From: Amycolatopsis kentuckyensis
Lineage (GTDB): Bacteria > Actinomycetota > Actinomycetes > Mycobacteriales > Pseudonocardiaceae
Length of the DNA stretch: 35,201 nt
Direction of reading: 5' to 3'
NCBI RefSeq assembly: GCF_002155975.1
Contig: NZ_MUMI01000135.1
Span: 1 to 35,201 of the forward strand
Shown: positions 25,981 through 33,595 of the stretch, piece by piece
Numbering within the stretch: position 1 is the stretch's first letter
How the letters are laid out: the number at the start of each line of letters is the position of its first letter
Notes under the pieces: generated by a model
Databases searched by the model: none
Seen by the model: the letters and a program-made list of their open reading frames with translations, nothing else
What the model was told of the DNA's origin: nothing
Program-made: the position numbers and the translations under genes

Positions 25981-26694
25981 CGCAGCTTCCTCGGAGAGGA
26001 GGTTGCGGGTCCGCAGCGGGTCGACCGGGATGCCCGGGCCCATCGTGGTGGTGAAGGTGACCTTCTTCAGGTAGCGGCCCTTCGCCGACGACGGCTTGGC
26101 GCGGAGGATCTCGTCCAGCGCGGCCGCGTAGTTCTCGACCAGCTTCTCGGTGTCGAAGGAAGCCTTGCCGATCACCAGGTGCAGGTTGGCCTGCTTGTCG
26201 ACGCGGAAGTTGATCTTACCGCCCTTGATGTCCTTCACGGCCTTCTCGACCGCGGGGGTCACCGTGCCGGTCTTCGGGTTCGGCATCAGGCCACGCGGGC
26301 CGAGGATGCGGGCGATGCGGCCCACCTTGGCCATCTGGTCCGGCGTCGCGATCGCGGCGTCGAAGTCGAGCCAGCCACCCTGGATGCGCTCGATCAGTTC
26401 GTCGGTGCCGACCGCGTCCGCGCCGGCGGCTTCGGCCTCGGCGGCCTTGTCGCCGACGGCGAAGACGATGACGCGGGCGGTCTTACCGGTGCCGTGCGGC
26501 AGGTTCACGGTGCCGCGGACCATCTGGTCGGCCTTGCGGGGGTCCACACCGAGACGCATCGCGACCTCGACGGTCGCGTCCATCTTGGTCTTGGAGGTCT
26601 CCTTCGCCAGCTTCGCGGCCTCGAGCGGCGCGTACAGGCGCGCCTTGTCGATGAGCTCCGCAGCCTGGCGGTAAGCCTTGCTGTGCTTGGTCAT
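25975..26694 (-). CDS. rplA: 50S ribosomal protein uL1
   Basis: A 239-residue L1-stalk protein. It contains the signature [17 protein letters not shown], the conserved [14 protein letters not shown] and a typical C-terminal region ending [13 protein letters not shown]. By family knowledge it binds 23S rRNA, moves deacylated tRNA to the exit site and represses its own operon. The ATG at 26694 follows AAGGA. It is 80 nt after rplK in the same operon. Confidence 0.99.
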   Translation of the reverse strand: MTKHSKAYRQAAELIDKARLYAPLEAAKLAKETSKTKMDATVEVAMRLGVDPRKADQMVRGTVNLPHGTGKTARVIVFAVGDKAAEAEAAGADAVGTDELIERIQGGWLDFDAAIATPDQMAKVGRIARILGPRGLMPNPKTGTVTPAVEKAVKDIKGGKINFRVDKQANLHLVIGKASFDTEKLVENYAAALDEILRAKPSSAKGRYLKKVTFTTTMGPGIPVDPLRTRNLLSEEAAV

Positions 26695-26774
26695 GCTTCT
26701 GTCCTTACTTCAAAAACGGATCAGTGTGGTGTCAGAGCCAGCACTTGGCTCTCCCACGGGTAGTGCTGCGAACG

Positions 26775-27212
26775 TCAGGCGTCGACGACCGTGATGCCCA
26801 TCGACCGAGCAGTGCCGGCGATGATCTTCGCGGCCTGGTCGATGTCGTGCGCGTTGAGGTCGGTCTCCTTGGTCTTGGCGATCTCGCGGACCTGGTCCCA
26901 AGTGACCTTGGCGACCTTGGTCTTGTGCGGCTCGCCGGAGCCCTTCTCCACGCCCGCGGCCTTCAGCAGCAGCTTCGCGGCCGGCGGCGTCTTCAGCTTG
27001 AAGTCGAACGACCGGTCCTCGTACACGGAGATCTCGACCGGGACGACGTCCCCGCGCTGCGACTCGGTCGCGGCGTTGTAGGCCTTGCAGAACTCCATGA
27101 TGTTGACGCCGTGCTGACCCAGCGCGGGGCCGACCGGCGGCGCGGGGTTGGCCGCACCCGCCTTGATCTGCAGCTTGATGATCGCCGCAAGCTTCTTCTT
27201 CTTGGGTGGCAT
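26775..27212 (-). CDS. rplK: 50S ribosomal protein uL11
   Basis: A 145-residue protein with the N-terminal signature [20 protein letters not shown], conserved [15 protein letters not shown] and C-terminal [10 protein letters not shown]. It forms the GTPase-associated centre with uL10 and 23S rRNA; in actinomycetes it is also linked to RelA activation. The ATG at 27212 follows AGGAAAAG. The gap to nusG is 74 nt and includes a stable hairpin. Confidence 0.99.
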   Translation of the reverse strand: MPPKKKKLAAIIKLQIKAGAANPAPPVGPALGQHGVNIMEFCKAYNAATESQRGDVVPVEISVYEDRSFDFKLKTPPAAKLLLKAAGVEKGSGEPHKTKVAKVTWDQVREIAKTKETDLNAHDIDQAAKIIAGTARSMGITVVDA

Positions 27213-27237
27213 TTCTTTTCCTGTCCTGTACTACGTT

Positions 27238-27264
27238 CCCCGCGTACCTGCCGTGGACGCGGGG
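27238..27264 (-). promoter_or_regulatory. Hairpin in the nusG-rplK gap; candidate L1-binding leader or attenuator
   Basis: CCCCGCGT at 27238-27245 pairs perfectly with ACGCGGGG at 27257-27264 around an 11-nt loop. It lies 26 nt before rplK, where L1 binds messenger RNA to repress rplKA in many bacteria. There is no U-tract, so simple termination is less likely. The L1-site identity is inferred. Confidence 0.45.
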
Positions 27265-27286
27265 ACTGCGGCCGGCCTGGCGGCCG

Positions 27287-28123
27287 TCAGATCTTGGAGA
27301 CCTGGTTGAACGACAGCTCGACCGGGGTCTCCCGGCCGAAGATCGACACCAGGACCTTCAGCTTCTGCCCGTCGATGTTGACCTCGGAGATCGTCGCCGG
27401 CAGCGTCGCGAACGGGCCGTCCATGACCGTGACCGACTCGCCGATCTCGAAGTCGACCTCGACGGCCGGGCCGCCGAGCGGGGCCGCGGTCGCGGTGGAC
27501 TCGCCCTTGCCCGCCTTCGCGGGGGCTTCGCTCTCGACCTTCGGGGCGAGGAACTTCAGCACCTCGTCCACGGTCAGCGGCGAAGGGCGCGAGGTCGCAC
27601 CGACGAACCCGGTGACACCCGGCGTGTTGCGCACCGCGCTCCACGAGGCGTCGTTCAGGTCCATCCGGACCAGGATGTAGCCGGGCAGCACCTTGCGCTG
27701 CACCTGCTTGCGCTGGCCGTTCTTGATCTCGGTGACCTCTTCGGTCGGGACCTCGATCTGGAAGATGTAGTCCTCGACGTCCAGGGTCTGGGTCCGGGTC
27801 TCGAGGTTGGTCTTCACCTTGTTCTCGTACCCGGCGTAGGAGTGCACGACGTACCACTCGCCGGGCGCGGCGAGGAGCTCGGAACGCAGCTTGGCGACCG
27901 GGTCCTCGTCGTCCGCGGCGGGCTCGGCCTCGGTCTCGTCCACGTCGACGGAATCGTCCACGTCGGCAGGAGCGTCACTGTCGGCGGAAGCGTCGTCCTC
28001 GGAGTCCGACACGTCGACGGGCTCGAGGTGCGCGGACTCCTCGTCACCGAGTGCCGCGTGCACCTGCTCGTCGGAAAGCTCGGTCAGGTCGTGACCGGCT
28101 GCTGTGCCGTTGTCGGAGGTCAC
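27287..28123 (-). CDS. nusG: Transcription termination/antitermination protein NusG
   Basis: A 278-residue NusG. An acidic Asp/Glu/Ser-rich extension of about 85 residues, common in actinobacteria, precedes the NGN domain ([29 protein letters not shown]). The KOW domain begins near [19 protein letters not shown] and ends [11 protein letters not shown]. It binds RNA polymerase and links transcription to ribosomes or Rho. The GTG at 28123 has GAGAGGA upstream; the longer form would need a TTG start. The gap to secE is 73 nt. Confidence 0.97.
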   Translation of the reverse strand: MTSDNGTAAGHDLTELSDEQVHAALGDEESAHLEPVDVSDSEDDASADSDAPADVDDSVDVDETEAEPAADDEDPVAKLRSELLAAPGEWYVVHSYAGYENKVKTNLETRTQTLDVEDYIFQIEVPTEEVTEIKNGQRKQVQRKVLPGYILVRMDLNDASWSAVRNTPGVTGFVGATSRPSPLTVDEVLKFLAPKVESEAPAKAGKGESTATAAPLGGPAVEVDFEIGESVTVMDGPFATLPATISEVNIDGQKLKVLVSIFGRETPVELSFNQVSKI

Positions 28124-28196
28124 GTTCCGTCCTCTCAGTTGATCATTGCGGGCCAAGGCCGGGACCTGGGCCCCATCGGCGCGCGCCGGGGGCGCG

Positions 28197-28631
28197 TCAG
28201 CCGAAGATCTTGCCGATGCCCCACTTGAATGCCAGGTCGAGCACGCTCACCAGGCCCACCATGAACACCACGAAGGCCAGCACGACGATGGTGTAGGTGA
28301 CCATCTGCTTGCGGTTGGGCCAGATGACCTTGCGCAGTTCCGCCCAGACCTCGCGGATGAAGCGCACCAGCCGCGCGAACACGGAGGCCTTCTTCGGCTT
28401 CTGGTCCCGCTTCGGAGTCGGAGCGCCCTTCGCGTCGGGGGCGGTCTTCTCCCCCGACTTCCCGGCCGGACGGGTCTTGTCGTCCGCACGTGCCGCGGAC
28501 TTCCCCGCCGGGCGAGCGGTCGCACGGCGCTCACGCCGGGCAGCGGCTGTGACGGGACGGGACTGGCTCTCGGGCTTCCGCCCGGTGCCGTCCTGCTCCT
28601 GCTCGCCGCCGCTGGCGTCGCTGTCGCTCAC
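28197..28631 (-). CDS. secE: Preprotein translocase subunit SecE
   Basis: A 144-residue SecE: an Arg/Lys/Ala/Gly-rich cytoplasmic arm of about 80 residues, then the conserved amphipathic helix [20 protein letters not shown] and one membrane helix ([20 protein letters not shown]). It is an essential part of SecYEG. GTG at 28631 was chosen because AGGAG sits 5 nt upstream and the product then starts MSDSD; a GTG at 28637 is also in frame. It lies 32 nt after tRNA-Trp and heads secE-nusG. Confidence 0.97.
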   Translation of the reverse strand: MSDSDASGGEQEQDGTGRKPESQSRPVTAAARRERRATARPAGKSAARADDKTRPAGKSGEKTAPDAKGAPTPKRDQKPKKASVFARLVRFIREVWAELRKVIWPNRKQMVTYTIVVLAFVVFMVGLVSVLDLAFKWGIGKIFG

Positions 28632-28663
28632 GACCACTCCTCCGCTCCACCAGTTCCGTTACG

Positions 28664-28736
<73 letters not shown>

Positions 28737-28803
28737 GTGGAGCCCCGATCGCTCGGAGCCCCGGTGGACGCATTCCATCGTCCCCACCATCCAGGCGGGG
28801 ATG

Positions 28804-28833
28804 ACCGTAGTGCGTTCCAAGTCCCGAAGTCTA
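28804..28833 (-). promoter_or_regulatory. Candidate promoter of tRNA-Trp-secE-nusG
   Basis: Minus-strand TAGACT (28828-28833), an 18-bp spacer and TACGGT (28804-28809). The predicted start is about 60 nt before tRNA-Trp. The hexamers are modest matches to the vegetative consensus. Confidence 0.35.
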
Positions 28834-28942
28834 CGGCAAGCCTCGCGGGAGCCCGCAACCGCGCCCCCCGATCGACCGCCGCACCCCGGCCGGCCAGCGG
28901 AAAACTCCCCGCCGACCTCCTGATCATGCCAGGATGTCCGCC

Positions 28943-29863
28943 ATGACGACCACCCCCCGTCCGGCGGGGGATCCGATGCGGCTCGGCCTCGCGCTCCCCC
29001 AGTACGGCGCCCTCGCCGACCCCGCCGCCGTGCCGCGCTTCGCGACGGCGGCGGAGGGCCTCGGCTTCGCCTCGCTCTGGGTCGGCGACCGGATCCTGGC
29101 ACCGCTGGCGCCCTCGGACCTCTACCCGGGCGGCGGGACGCCGGAGCACCCGTACCCGAAGGAGTTCGAGACCTTCGCCGACCCGTTCACCACCCTGGCG
29201 GTCGCGGCGGCGGTGACCCGCACGGCCCGCCTCGGGATGAGCGCGCTGACCGGCCCGGTCTATTCCCCGGTCCTGCTCGCCCGGGCACTGACGTCGCTCG
29301 ACCTGGCCAGTTCGGGACGCCTGGACGCCGGCTTCGGGCTCGGCTGGCTGCGCGAGGAGTACTTCGCCACCGGGGTCCCGTGGGAGGGCCGAGGCCGGCG
29401 GCTCGAAGACCTGCTCGACGCGCTCGACGCGCTGTGGACCGGCGACCCCGCGGAGCACGCGGGCCCGCAGTGGCGGATCGCGCCGTCGACGGTGGGCCTG
29501 CGCCCGGCGCAGCAACCACGCCCGCCGGTGCTGCTCGGCGGGTTCTCGCCGCCGGCGCTGGCCCGGGTCGGGCGCCGCGCGGACGGCTGGCTCGCCGGCT
29601 GGATGCCGGAGCAGTACCTGACCGGTCTCTGGTCGGTGGCGCTCGAAGCGGCGGCGAAGGCCGGGCGCGACCCGGACACTCTGCGCCGCGTCCTGCGGAT
29701 CAACCCGCGGGAGGGAACCGCCGTCGAGACGGTCGCCGACGTCCGCCCCTGCCTCGACGTGGCCCGGCGGCTGGGCATCACCGAGGTGCTCGTCGACCTG
29801 CACTACGTCGCGAAGAACGTCGACCACGCCCTGGACCTCGCCGGGGAACTGATCGCGAACTGA
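28943..29863 (+). CDS. LLM-class flavin-dependent oxidoreductase (luciferase-like monooxygenase family)
   Basis: A 306-residue TIM-barrel protein of the bacterial luciferase/F420-dependent family. The N-terminal LALPQYGALADP, GFASLWVGDR and RTARLGMSALTGPVYSP match the family, as does RLDAGFGLGWLREEYFATGV. It probably uses F420 or FMN; the substrate is not predictable. ATG at 28943 was chosen because AGGA lies 8 nt upstream; in-frame ATGs at 28934 and 28976 are alternatives. It is divergent from tRNA-Trp and ends 61 bp before the GntR gene. Confidence 0.9.
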   Translation: MTTTPRPAGDPMRLGLALPQYGALADPAAVPRFATAAEGLGFASLWVGDRILAPLAPSDLYPGGGTPEHPYPKEFETFADPFTTLAVAAAVTRTARLGMSALTGPVYSPVLLARALTSLDLASSGRLDAGFGLGWLREEYFATGVPWEGRGRRLEDLLDALDALWTGDPAEHAGPQWRIAPSTVGLRPAQQPRPPVLLGGFSPPALARVGRRADGWLAGWMPEQYLTGLWSVALEAAAKAGRDPDTLRRVLRINPREGTAVETVADVRPCLDVARRLGITEVLVDLHYVAKNVDHALDLAGELIAN

Positions 29864-29904
29864 CCCGCGTCCGGTGTGACGCAGGTCTCGCGCGCGGCGT
29901 CATT

Positions 29905-29923
29905 GTTCTATTATAGTTAGAAC
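29905..29923 (+). promoter_or_regulatory. Operator-like dyad overlapping the -10 of a probably leaderless gene
   Basis: GTTCTA and TAGAAC form a perfect 6-bp inverted repeat with a 7-bp spacer that contains TATAGT at 29912-29917, a good -10. The start point would fall at or next to the ATG at 29925, implying a leaderless transcript. Such a dyad is the expected kind of target for the GntR-family protein encoded directly after it. Confidence 0.6.
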
Positions 29924-29924
29924 T

Positions 29925-30275
29925 ATGCTCGTTCAGATCGATCCGAGCTCCACCGTCCCGCTCTTCGAGCAGGTGGCTGCCTCGCTCCGCCGGTCCCTCG
30001 CCGAGGGCCACCCGGCTCCCGGGCAGCAGCTTCCGCCCGCCCGGGAACTGGCCGCGGCCCTCGAGATCAACGTCCACACCGTGCTGCGGGCGTACGCGCT
30101 GCTTCGCGACGAAGGCCTCATCGACCTGCGGCGACGCCGGGGCGCCGTCGTCATCGGCGGCGCGTCCTCCCGGGCGCGGCTGGCCGAACTCGCCGAGGAC
30201 CTGGTCCGCGAGGCGAAGCGCGCCGGCGTCGGCCTCGACGAGCTCACCGGGGTGTTGAAGGAGAAGTACTCATGA
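29925..30275 (+). CDS. GntR-family transcriptional regulator, YtrA subfamily
   Basis: A 116-residue regulator. The winged helix-turn-helix at about 11-78 (VPLFEQVAASLRRSLAEGH; LPPARELAAALEINVHTVLR; GLIDLRRRRGAVV) is followed by a short helical tail typical of the YtrA subfamily. It usually represses a neighbouring membrane or transporter operon. The ATG at 29925 has no ribosome site and sits about 7 nt after TATAGT, so leaderless translation is likely. The stop overlaps the next gene in ATGA. Confidence 0.92.
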   Translation: MLVQIDPSSTVPLFEQVAASLRRSLAEGHPAPGQQLPPARELAAALEINVHTVLRAYALLRDEGLIDLRRRRGAVVIGGASSRARLAELAEDLVREAKRAGVGLDELTGVLKEKYS

Positions 30276-31231
30276 CCAAGCTGATCCGGGTCCTGGTCGC
30301 CACGGCCGTGCTGCCGGGCGCCGCGCTCGCCGTCGCGGGCGCGCTGGAGGACGCGTGGGCGCACCGGCTGCCCGACCCCGTCGCGACGCACTGGAACAGC
30401 GCGCCGAACGGCTCCACCCCGCTCGCGGCGTTCACCGGCGTCTGCCTCGGGCTCGGCACGGTCGCCGTGCTGCTGCTGGCCACGACGGCGGTCACCGCGC
30501 TGCGCCGCGGGCGGCCGCTGCCGCGCGCGACCGTCGGGGTGGGCGCCGGGTTCGCCGCTCTGCCGGCCGCGGTCCTGCTGTCGGTGCTCGTGGCGAACCT
30601 CGACGTCCCGGACTGGCACGCGGCCCGCGGCGGCCTGGTCGTCGTGCTCTTCATGCTGGGCGCGGCCGCCATCGCCGTCGTGGCGGCACTCGTCGGCGGC
30701 CTGCCCGCCCCGCCGGTCCGCGAACGGACCGCGGACCGGCCGAGCGTCGGGCTCCGGGCCGGCCAGCGGGCGTTCTGGTCGAGCCGGGCGGCGAACCCGG
30801 CGATGCTCTGGGCGCTGGCGGTGGTCCCGGTGGCGATCGCCCTCGTGCCCGCCGGGCTGTCCTGGCCGGTGGCCACCTGGCTCGCGCTGGTCGGTGCGGT
30901 GGTGGCGGCGCTGACGTACCGGTTGTCGGCGTCCGTCGACGCCAAGGGCGTGACGATCCGCTTCGGCCTCCTGGGCGTCCCGTGGCGGCACCTGGCGCTG
31001 GACAGCATCCGCGAAGCGACCGCGCGCGAGCTGTCGACGTTCGGCGACGGCGGGCTGGGCCTGCGCTTCAACCCGGTCACCGGCACGACGGCGTACAAGG
31101 TCCGCGGCGGCCCGGCGCTGGCGCTCGCCCTGGAGAACGGCCGCACGGTGCTGGTGAGCGTGGACGACCCGGAGACGGGTGCGGGGTTGGTCAACGACCT
31201 GCTCGCGCAGCGCATCACCCGGATTGACTAG
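30272..31231 (+). CDS. DUF1648-type polytopic membrane protein with C-terminal PH-like domain
   Basis: A 319-residue protein with about six membrane segments. The N-terminal region LPDPVATHWNSAPNGSTP matches the DUF1648 motif, found in SdpI-like proteins. Residues from about 215 form a soluble beta-rich domain (GVTIRFGLLGVPWRHLALDS; NGRTVLVSVDDPE) that resembles a bacterial PH-like domain. The ATG overlaps the GntR stop by ATGA, so the regulator probably controls it. SdpI proteins give immunity to a secreted toxin in Bacillus; that function is not shown here. Likely an envelope-stress or immunity protein. Confidence 0.8.
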   Translation: MTKLIRVLVATAVLPGAALAVAGALEDAWAHRLPDPVATHWNSAPNGSTPLAAFTGVCLGLGTVAVLLLATTAVTALRRGRPLPRATVGVGAGFAALPAAVLLSVLVANLDVPDWHAARGGLVVVLFMLGAAAIAVVAALVGGLPAPPVRERTADRPSVGLRAGQRAFWSSRAANPAMLWALAVVPVAIALVPAGLSWPVATWLALVGAVVAALTYRLSASVDAKGVTIRFGLLGVPWRHLALDSIREATARELSTFGDGGLGLRFNPVTGTTAYKVRGGPALALALENGRTVLVSVDDPETGAGLVNDLLAQRITRID

Positions 31232-31266
31232 GTCGGCGGCCCGGCGGCTTCGGTAGAAACGAAGAA

Positions 31267-32172
31267 GTGGCGAAGAAGAGCGGTGGCGGTGGCTGCCTGG
31301 TGGTCGTGCTCGTGGTCGGGCTGCTGGCCTTCGGGTACTACAAGTGGCAGCACGGCTCGTCGTCGGCGCCACCGGAGGGCGTGGACACCGGTGGCGGCTC
31401 CGGCCGCTACGTCGCCCTCGGGGATTCGTACACGTCGTCACCGCGGACCGGGCGGCAGGCGGGCACCCCGGCGGGCTGCGACCGCTCGGACGACAACTAC
31501 CCGCACCTGGTCTCGGCGAAGCTCAAGCCGGCCCAGTTCGCCGACGTCAGCTGCAGCGGCGCGACGACGGCGAACCTGACCGGGGCGCAGAAAACCGGGA
31601 ACGGGACGAACCCGCCGCAGCTGGACGCGGTGACGGCGGAGACGACGCTGGTGACGGTGGGCATCGGCGGCAACGACGTCGGCTTCTTTTCGTACGCGTC
31701 GGGCTGCGCGACGACGAACCAGAACACCTCACCGTGCCGCGACCGCCTGACGGCCGGCGGCCGCGACGAGCTGGCCGAGCGCGTCGACGCCACGGCCCCG
31801 AAGGTCGCCGCGGTGCTGGACCGGATCCGCCAGAAGGCCCCGAAGGCGAAGGTGGTGGTGGTCGGCTACCCGACGGTGCTGCCGGACGGCAACGGCTGCT
31901 GGCCGTCCCTGCCGTTCGGCGCGGGCGACATCGAGTACTTCCGCGGCGCGCTCGGCAAGCTGAACAAGATGCTCGAGGACCAGGCGGACGCCCACCGCGC
32001 GGGGTACGCGGACACGGCGACGCCCGGCAAGGGCCACGACGTGTGCTCGGCGTCGGACAAGCGCTGGATCGAGGGCCTGCTGCCCGCCTCGCCGGCCGCC
32101 CCGCTGCACCCGAACGCGCGGGGTGAGCAGGGCATGGCCGACGCGGTCCTGGCGGTCCTGAAGCTGCCTTAG
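31267..32172 (+). CDS. Secreted or anchored SGNH/GDSL lipase-esterase
   Basis: A 301-residue SGNH hydrolase with an N-terminal membrane segment (LVVVLVVGLLAFGYY) preceded by AKKSGGGG. Block I is LGDSYTSS with nucleophile Ser54. Block II (SGAT) supplies Gly98, block III is GGND with N136, and block V has H281 in HPN. Six Cys residues after the anchor (71, 96, 147, 157, 211, 260) fit the three disulfides of Streptomyces-type lipases. GTG at 31267 has only a weak GAAG upstream. The stop overlaps the convergent hadB gene by 4 nt. Confidence 0.93.
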   Translation: MAKKSGGGGCLVVVLVVGLLAFGYYKWQHGSSSAPPEGVDTGGGSGRYVALGDSYTSSPRTGRQAGTPAGCDRSDDNYPHLVSAKLKPAQFADVSCSGATTANLTGAQKTGNGTNPPQLDAVTAETTLVTVGIGGNDVGFFSYASGCATTNQNTSPCRDRLTAGGRDELAERVDATAPKVAAVLDRIRQKAPKAKVVVVGYPTVLPDGNGCWPSLPFGAGDIEYFRGALGKLNKMLEDQADAHRAGYADTATPGKGHDVCSASDKRWIEGLLPASPAAPLHPNARGEQGMADAVLAVLKLP

Positions 32173-32579
32173 CGGCGGACCAGGGCCTGCGGCTTGCCGA
32201 GCACCGTCTTGCCGTCGAACTTCACGACGAGGTCGATCCGCGCGATCCCGTCGTCCTTGACGTCCGCGACCTTCCCCGTGATCGTGACCACCGCGCCCTC
32301 CGGCGTGTTCGGCACCACGACCGGGCGCGTGAACCGGGCGCTGAAGTCGATCAGCCGGGCCGGGTCGCCCAGCCAGTCCGTGACCACGCGGCCCGCGACC
32401 GCCATCGTCAGCATCCCGTGCGCGATCACGTCCGGCAGGCCGACGTCCTTCGCGAACGCCTCGTTCCAGTGGATCGGGTTGAAGTCCAGCGCCGCCCCGG
32501 CGTAGCGGACCAGCTGCTCGCGGGTGATCCGGACCTCGAGGGCGGGCAGCTCGTCGCCGACGGTGACAGGCGCGTTCAC
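32169..32579 (-). CDS. hadB: HadB-type (R)-hydratase, MaoC-like hot-dog domain
   Basis: A 136-residue hot-dog fold protein with the hydratase 2 motif: D32 and H37 in DFNPIHWNEAF, followed by HGMLTM. It would be the catalytic subunit of the 3-hydroxyacyl-ACP dehydratase of fatty acid synthase II, paired with HadA. The GTG at 32579 overlaps the hadA stop in GTGA. In M. tuberculosis hadC follows hadB, but here it is absent and a convergent lipase follows. Confidence 0.93.
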   Translation of the reverse strand: MNAPVTVGDELPALEVRITREQLVRYAGAALDFNPIHWNEAFAKDVGLPDVIAHGMLTMAVAGRVVTDWLGDPARLIDFSARFTRPVVVPNTPEGAVVTITGKVADVKDDGIARIDLVVKFDGKTVLGKPQALVRR

Positions 32580-33025
32580 GCGTTCTCCCCTCGGACCACC
32601 AGCTGGGCGCGGGTGGTGCAGACCTTCTGGCCCGCGGCGTCGGTGATGTCCGCGCGCAGGTTGATGAAGTCGTTGCCGGCGCGGGCCATGATCCCGTCGA
32701 TGTGGGTGGTCACCTCGAGCACGTCGCCGGCGAAGACCGGGCGCGTGTAGGTGAAGCCCTGGTCGCCGTGCACCATCCGCGAGTAGTCGAGGCCGAGTTC
32801 GGGGTCGGCGACGATCGCGTTGATCGAGGCGAGGTTGATGATCGTGAGGAAGGTCGGCGGCGCGATCACGTCGGGGTGACCGGCCTCGCGGGCCGCCTCC
32901 GGGTCGCGGTAGACCGGGTTCGCGTCGCCGATCGCGTCGGCGAACTCCCGGATCTTCTCCCGGCTCACTTCGTAACTGGTCTGCGGCGGATAGCTCCGCC
33001 CGGTGAACGACTGGTCCAAGGGCAC
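32576..33025 (-). CDS. hadA: HadA-type dehydratase subunit, FAS1-like N-terminal MaoC family
   Basis: A 149-residue hot-dog protein starting MPLDQSFTGRSYPP and containing YEVSREKIREFADAIGD and HGDQGFTYTRPVFAGDVLEV. The HadA family lacks the catalytic Asp/His and supports substrate binding in a HadAB heterodimer. The GTG at 33025 has a poor ribosome site and lies only 24 nt after a strong hairpin terminator, so its expression may need readthrough or a promoter within the gap. Confidence 0.93.
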   Translation of the reverse strand: MPLDQSFTGRSYPPQTSYEVSREKIREFADAIGDANPVYRDPEAAREAGHPDVIAPPTFLTIINLASINAIVADPELGLDYSRMVHGDQGFTYTRPVFAGDVLEVTTHIDGIMARAGNDFINLRADITDAAGQKVCTTRAQLVVRGENA

Positions 33026-33049
33026 GGCGACGAGGCTACCAACAGCGAG

Positions 33050-33078
33050 AAGCCGCCCCGGGGATCCCGGGGCGGCTT
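33050..33078 (-). terminator. Intrinsic terminator after rpmG
   Basis: AAGCCGCCCCGGG pairs perfectly with its complement (13 bp) around a GAT loop. It lies 27 nt after the rpmG stop and 24 nt before hadA. It has no strong U-tract on the minus strand. Confidence 0.8.
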
Positions 33079-33105
33079 CTTCGAGCTGGGGGTGAACGCG
33101 CTACG

Positions 33106-33270
33106 TCAGCGGGTTTCCTTGTGCGTCCGGTGCGTACCGCAGTTCGGGCAGAACTTCTTCATCTCCAGGCGATCCGGGTTGTTGCGCCGGTTCTTCTTGG
33201 TGATGTAGTTGCGGTGCTTGCACTCTTCGCACGCCAGCGTGATCTTGGGTCGCACGTCGGTGGCAGCCAC
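33106..33270 (-). CDS. rpmG: 50S ribosomal protein bL33, zinc-binding form
   Basis: A 54-residue protein: [20 protein letters not shown], then [19 protein letters not shown] and a C-terminus [15 protein letters not shown]. Two Cys pairs (C14/C17 and C41/C44) form the zinc ribbon of the C+ type. GTG at 33270 gives the standard length. It lies just downstream of tRNA-Met and upstream of hadAB, as in mycobacteria. The gene is too short to stand out by length and was found by translating the gap. Confidence 0.97.
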   Translation of the reverse strand: MAATDVRPKITLACEECKHRNYITKKNRRNNPDRLEMKKFCPNCGTHRTHKETR

Positions 33271-33319
33271 AGCGTTTCCTTCTCTCTCAGGTCCCGGGGG
33301 CCAGCCCCGTCTTACCGCG

Positions 33320-33392
33320 TAGCGGTGGCCGGACTTGAACCGGCGACACAGCGATTATGAGCCGCTTGCTCTGCCAACTGAGCTACACCGCC
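33320..33392 (-). tRNA. metT: tRNA-Met (anticodon CAT, elongator type)
   Basis: A 73-nt cloverleaf with acceptor GGCGGTG paired to CACCGCU (one G-U), D-arm GCTCAGTTGGCAGAGC, anticodon loop CTCATAA giving CAT, and T-arm CCGG-TTCAAGT-CCGG. The acceptor pairs fully from the first position, unlike an initiator tRNA. CCA is not encoded. Confidence 0.95.
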
Positions 33393-33442
33393 CTTACATG
33401 ACCCAAGCCGCGACACGCAGGCGTGACGCGGCTGAGGTCGTG

Positions 33443-33515
33443 AGCCCCTTTACGGAATCGAACCGTAGACCTTCTCCTTACCATGGAGACGCTCTGCCGA
33501 CTGAGCTAAAGGGGC
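33443..33515 (-). tRNA. thrT: tRNA-Thr (anticodon GGT)
   Basis: A 73-nt cloverleaf with acceptor GCCCCTT/AAGGGGC, D-arm GCTCAGTCGGCAGAGC, anticodon stem TCTCC/GGAGA enclosing ATGGTAA (anticodon GGT), and T-arm TACGG-TTCGATT-CCGTA. It is paired with tRNA-Met on the same strand, 50 nt apart. Confidence 0.95.
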
Positions 33516-33557
33516 CTGGCCTCTCGCGAGGACTTGGAAAGATTAGCAAGGCCTGTC

Positions 33558-33578
33558 ACCCCGTCGTGCAACCGGGGT
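33558..33578 (-). terminator. Possible terminator after the EAL-domain gene
   Basis: ACCCCG and CGGGGT form a 6-bp stem with a 9-nt loop, 18 nt after the EAL-domain stop and before tRNA-Thr. It is short and lacks a U-tract, so only a weak call. Confidence 0.3.
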
Positions 33579-33595
33579 CCCAAAACGACAAAACC

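Noticed and set aside
29933-31441. Minus-strand 502-codon frame opposite the GntR-DUF1648 genes
   Set aside because: It is an Arg/Gln/Ala-rich shadow without motifs; the plus strand has coupled genes with clear domains.
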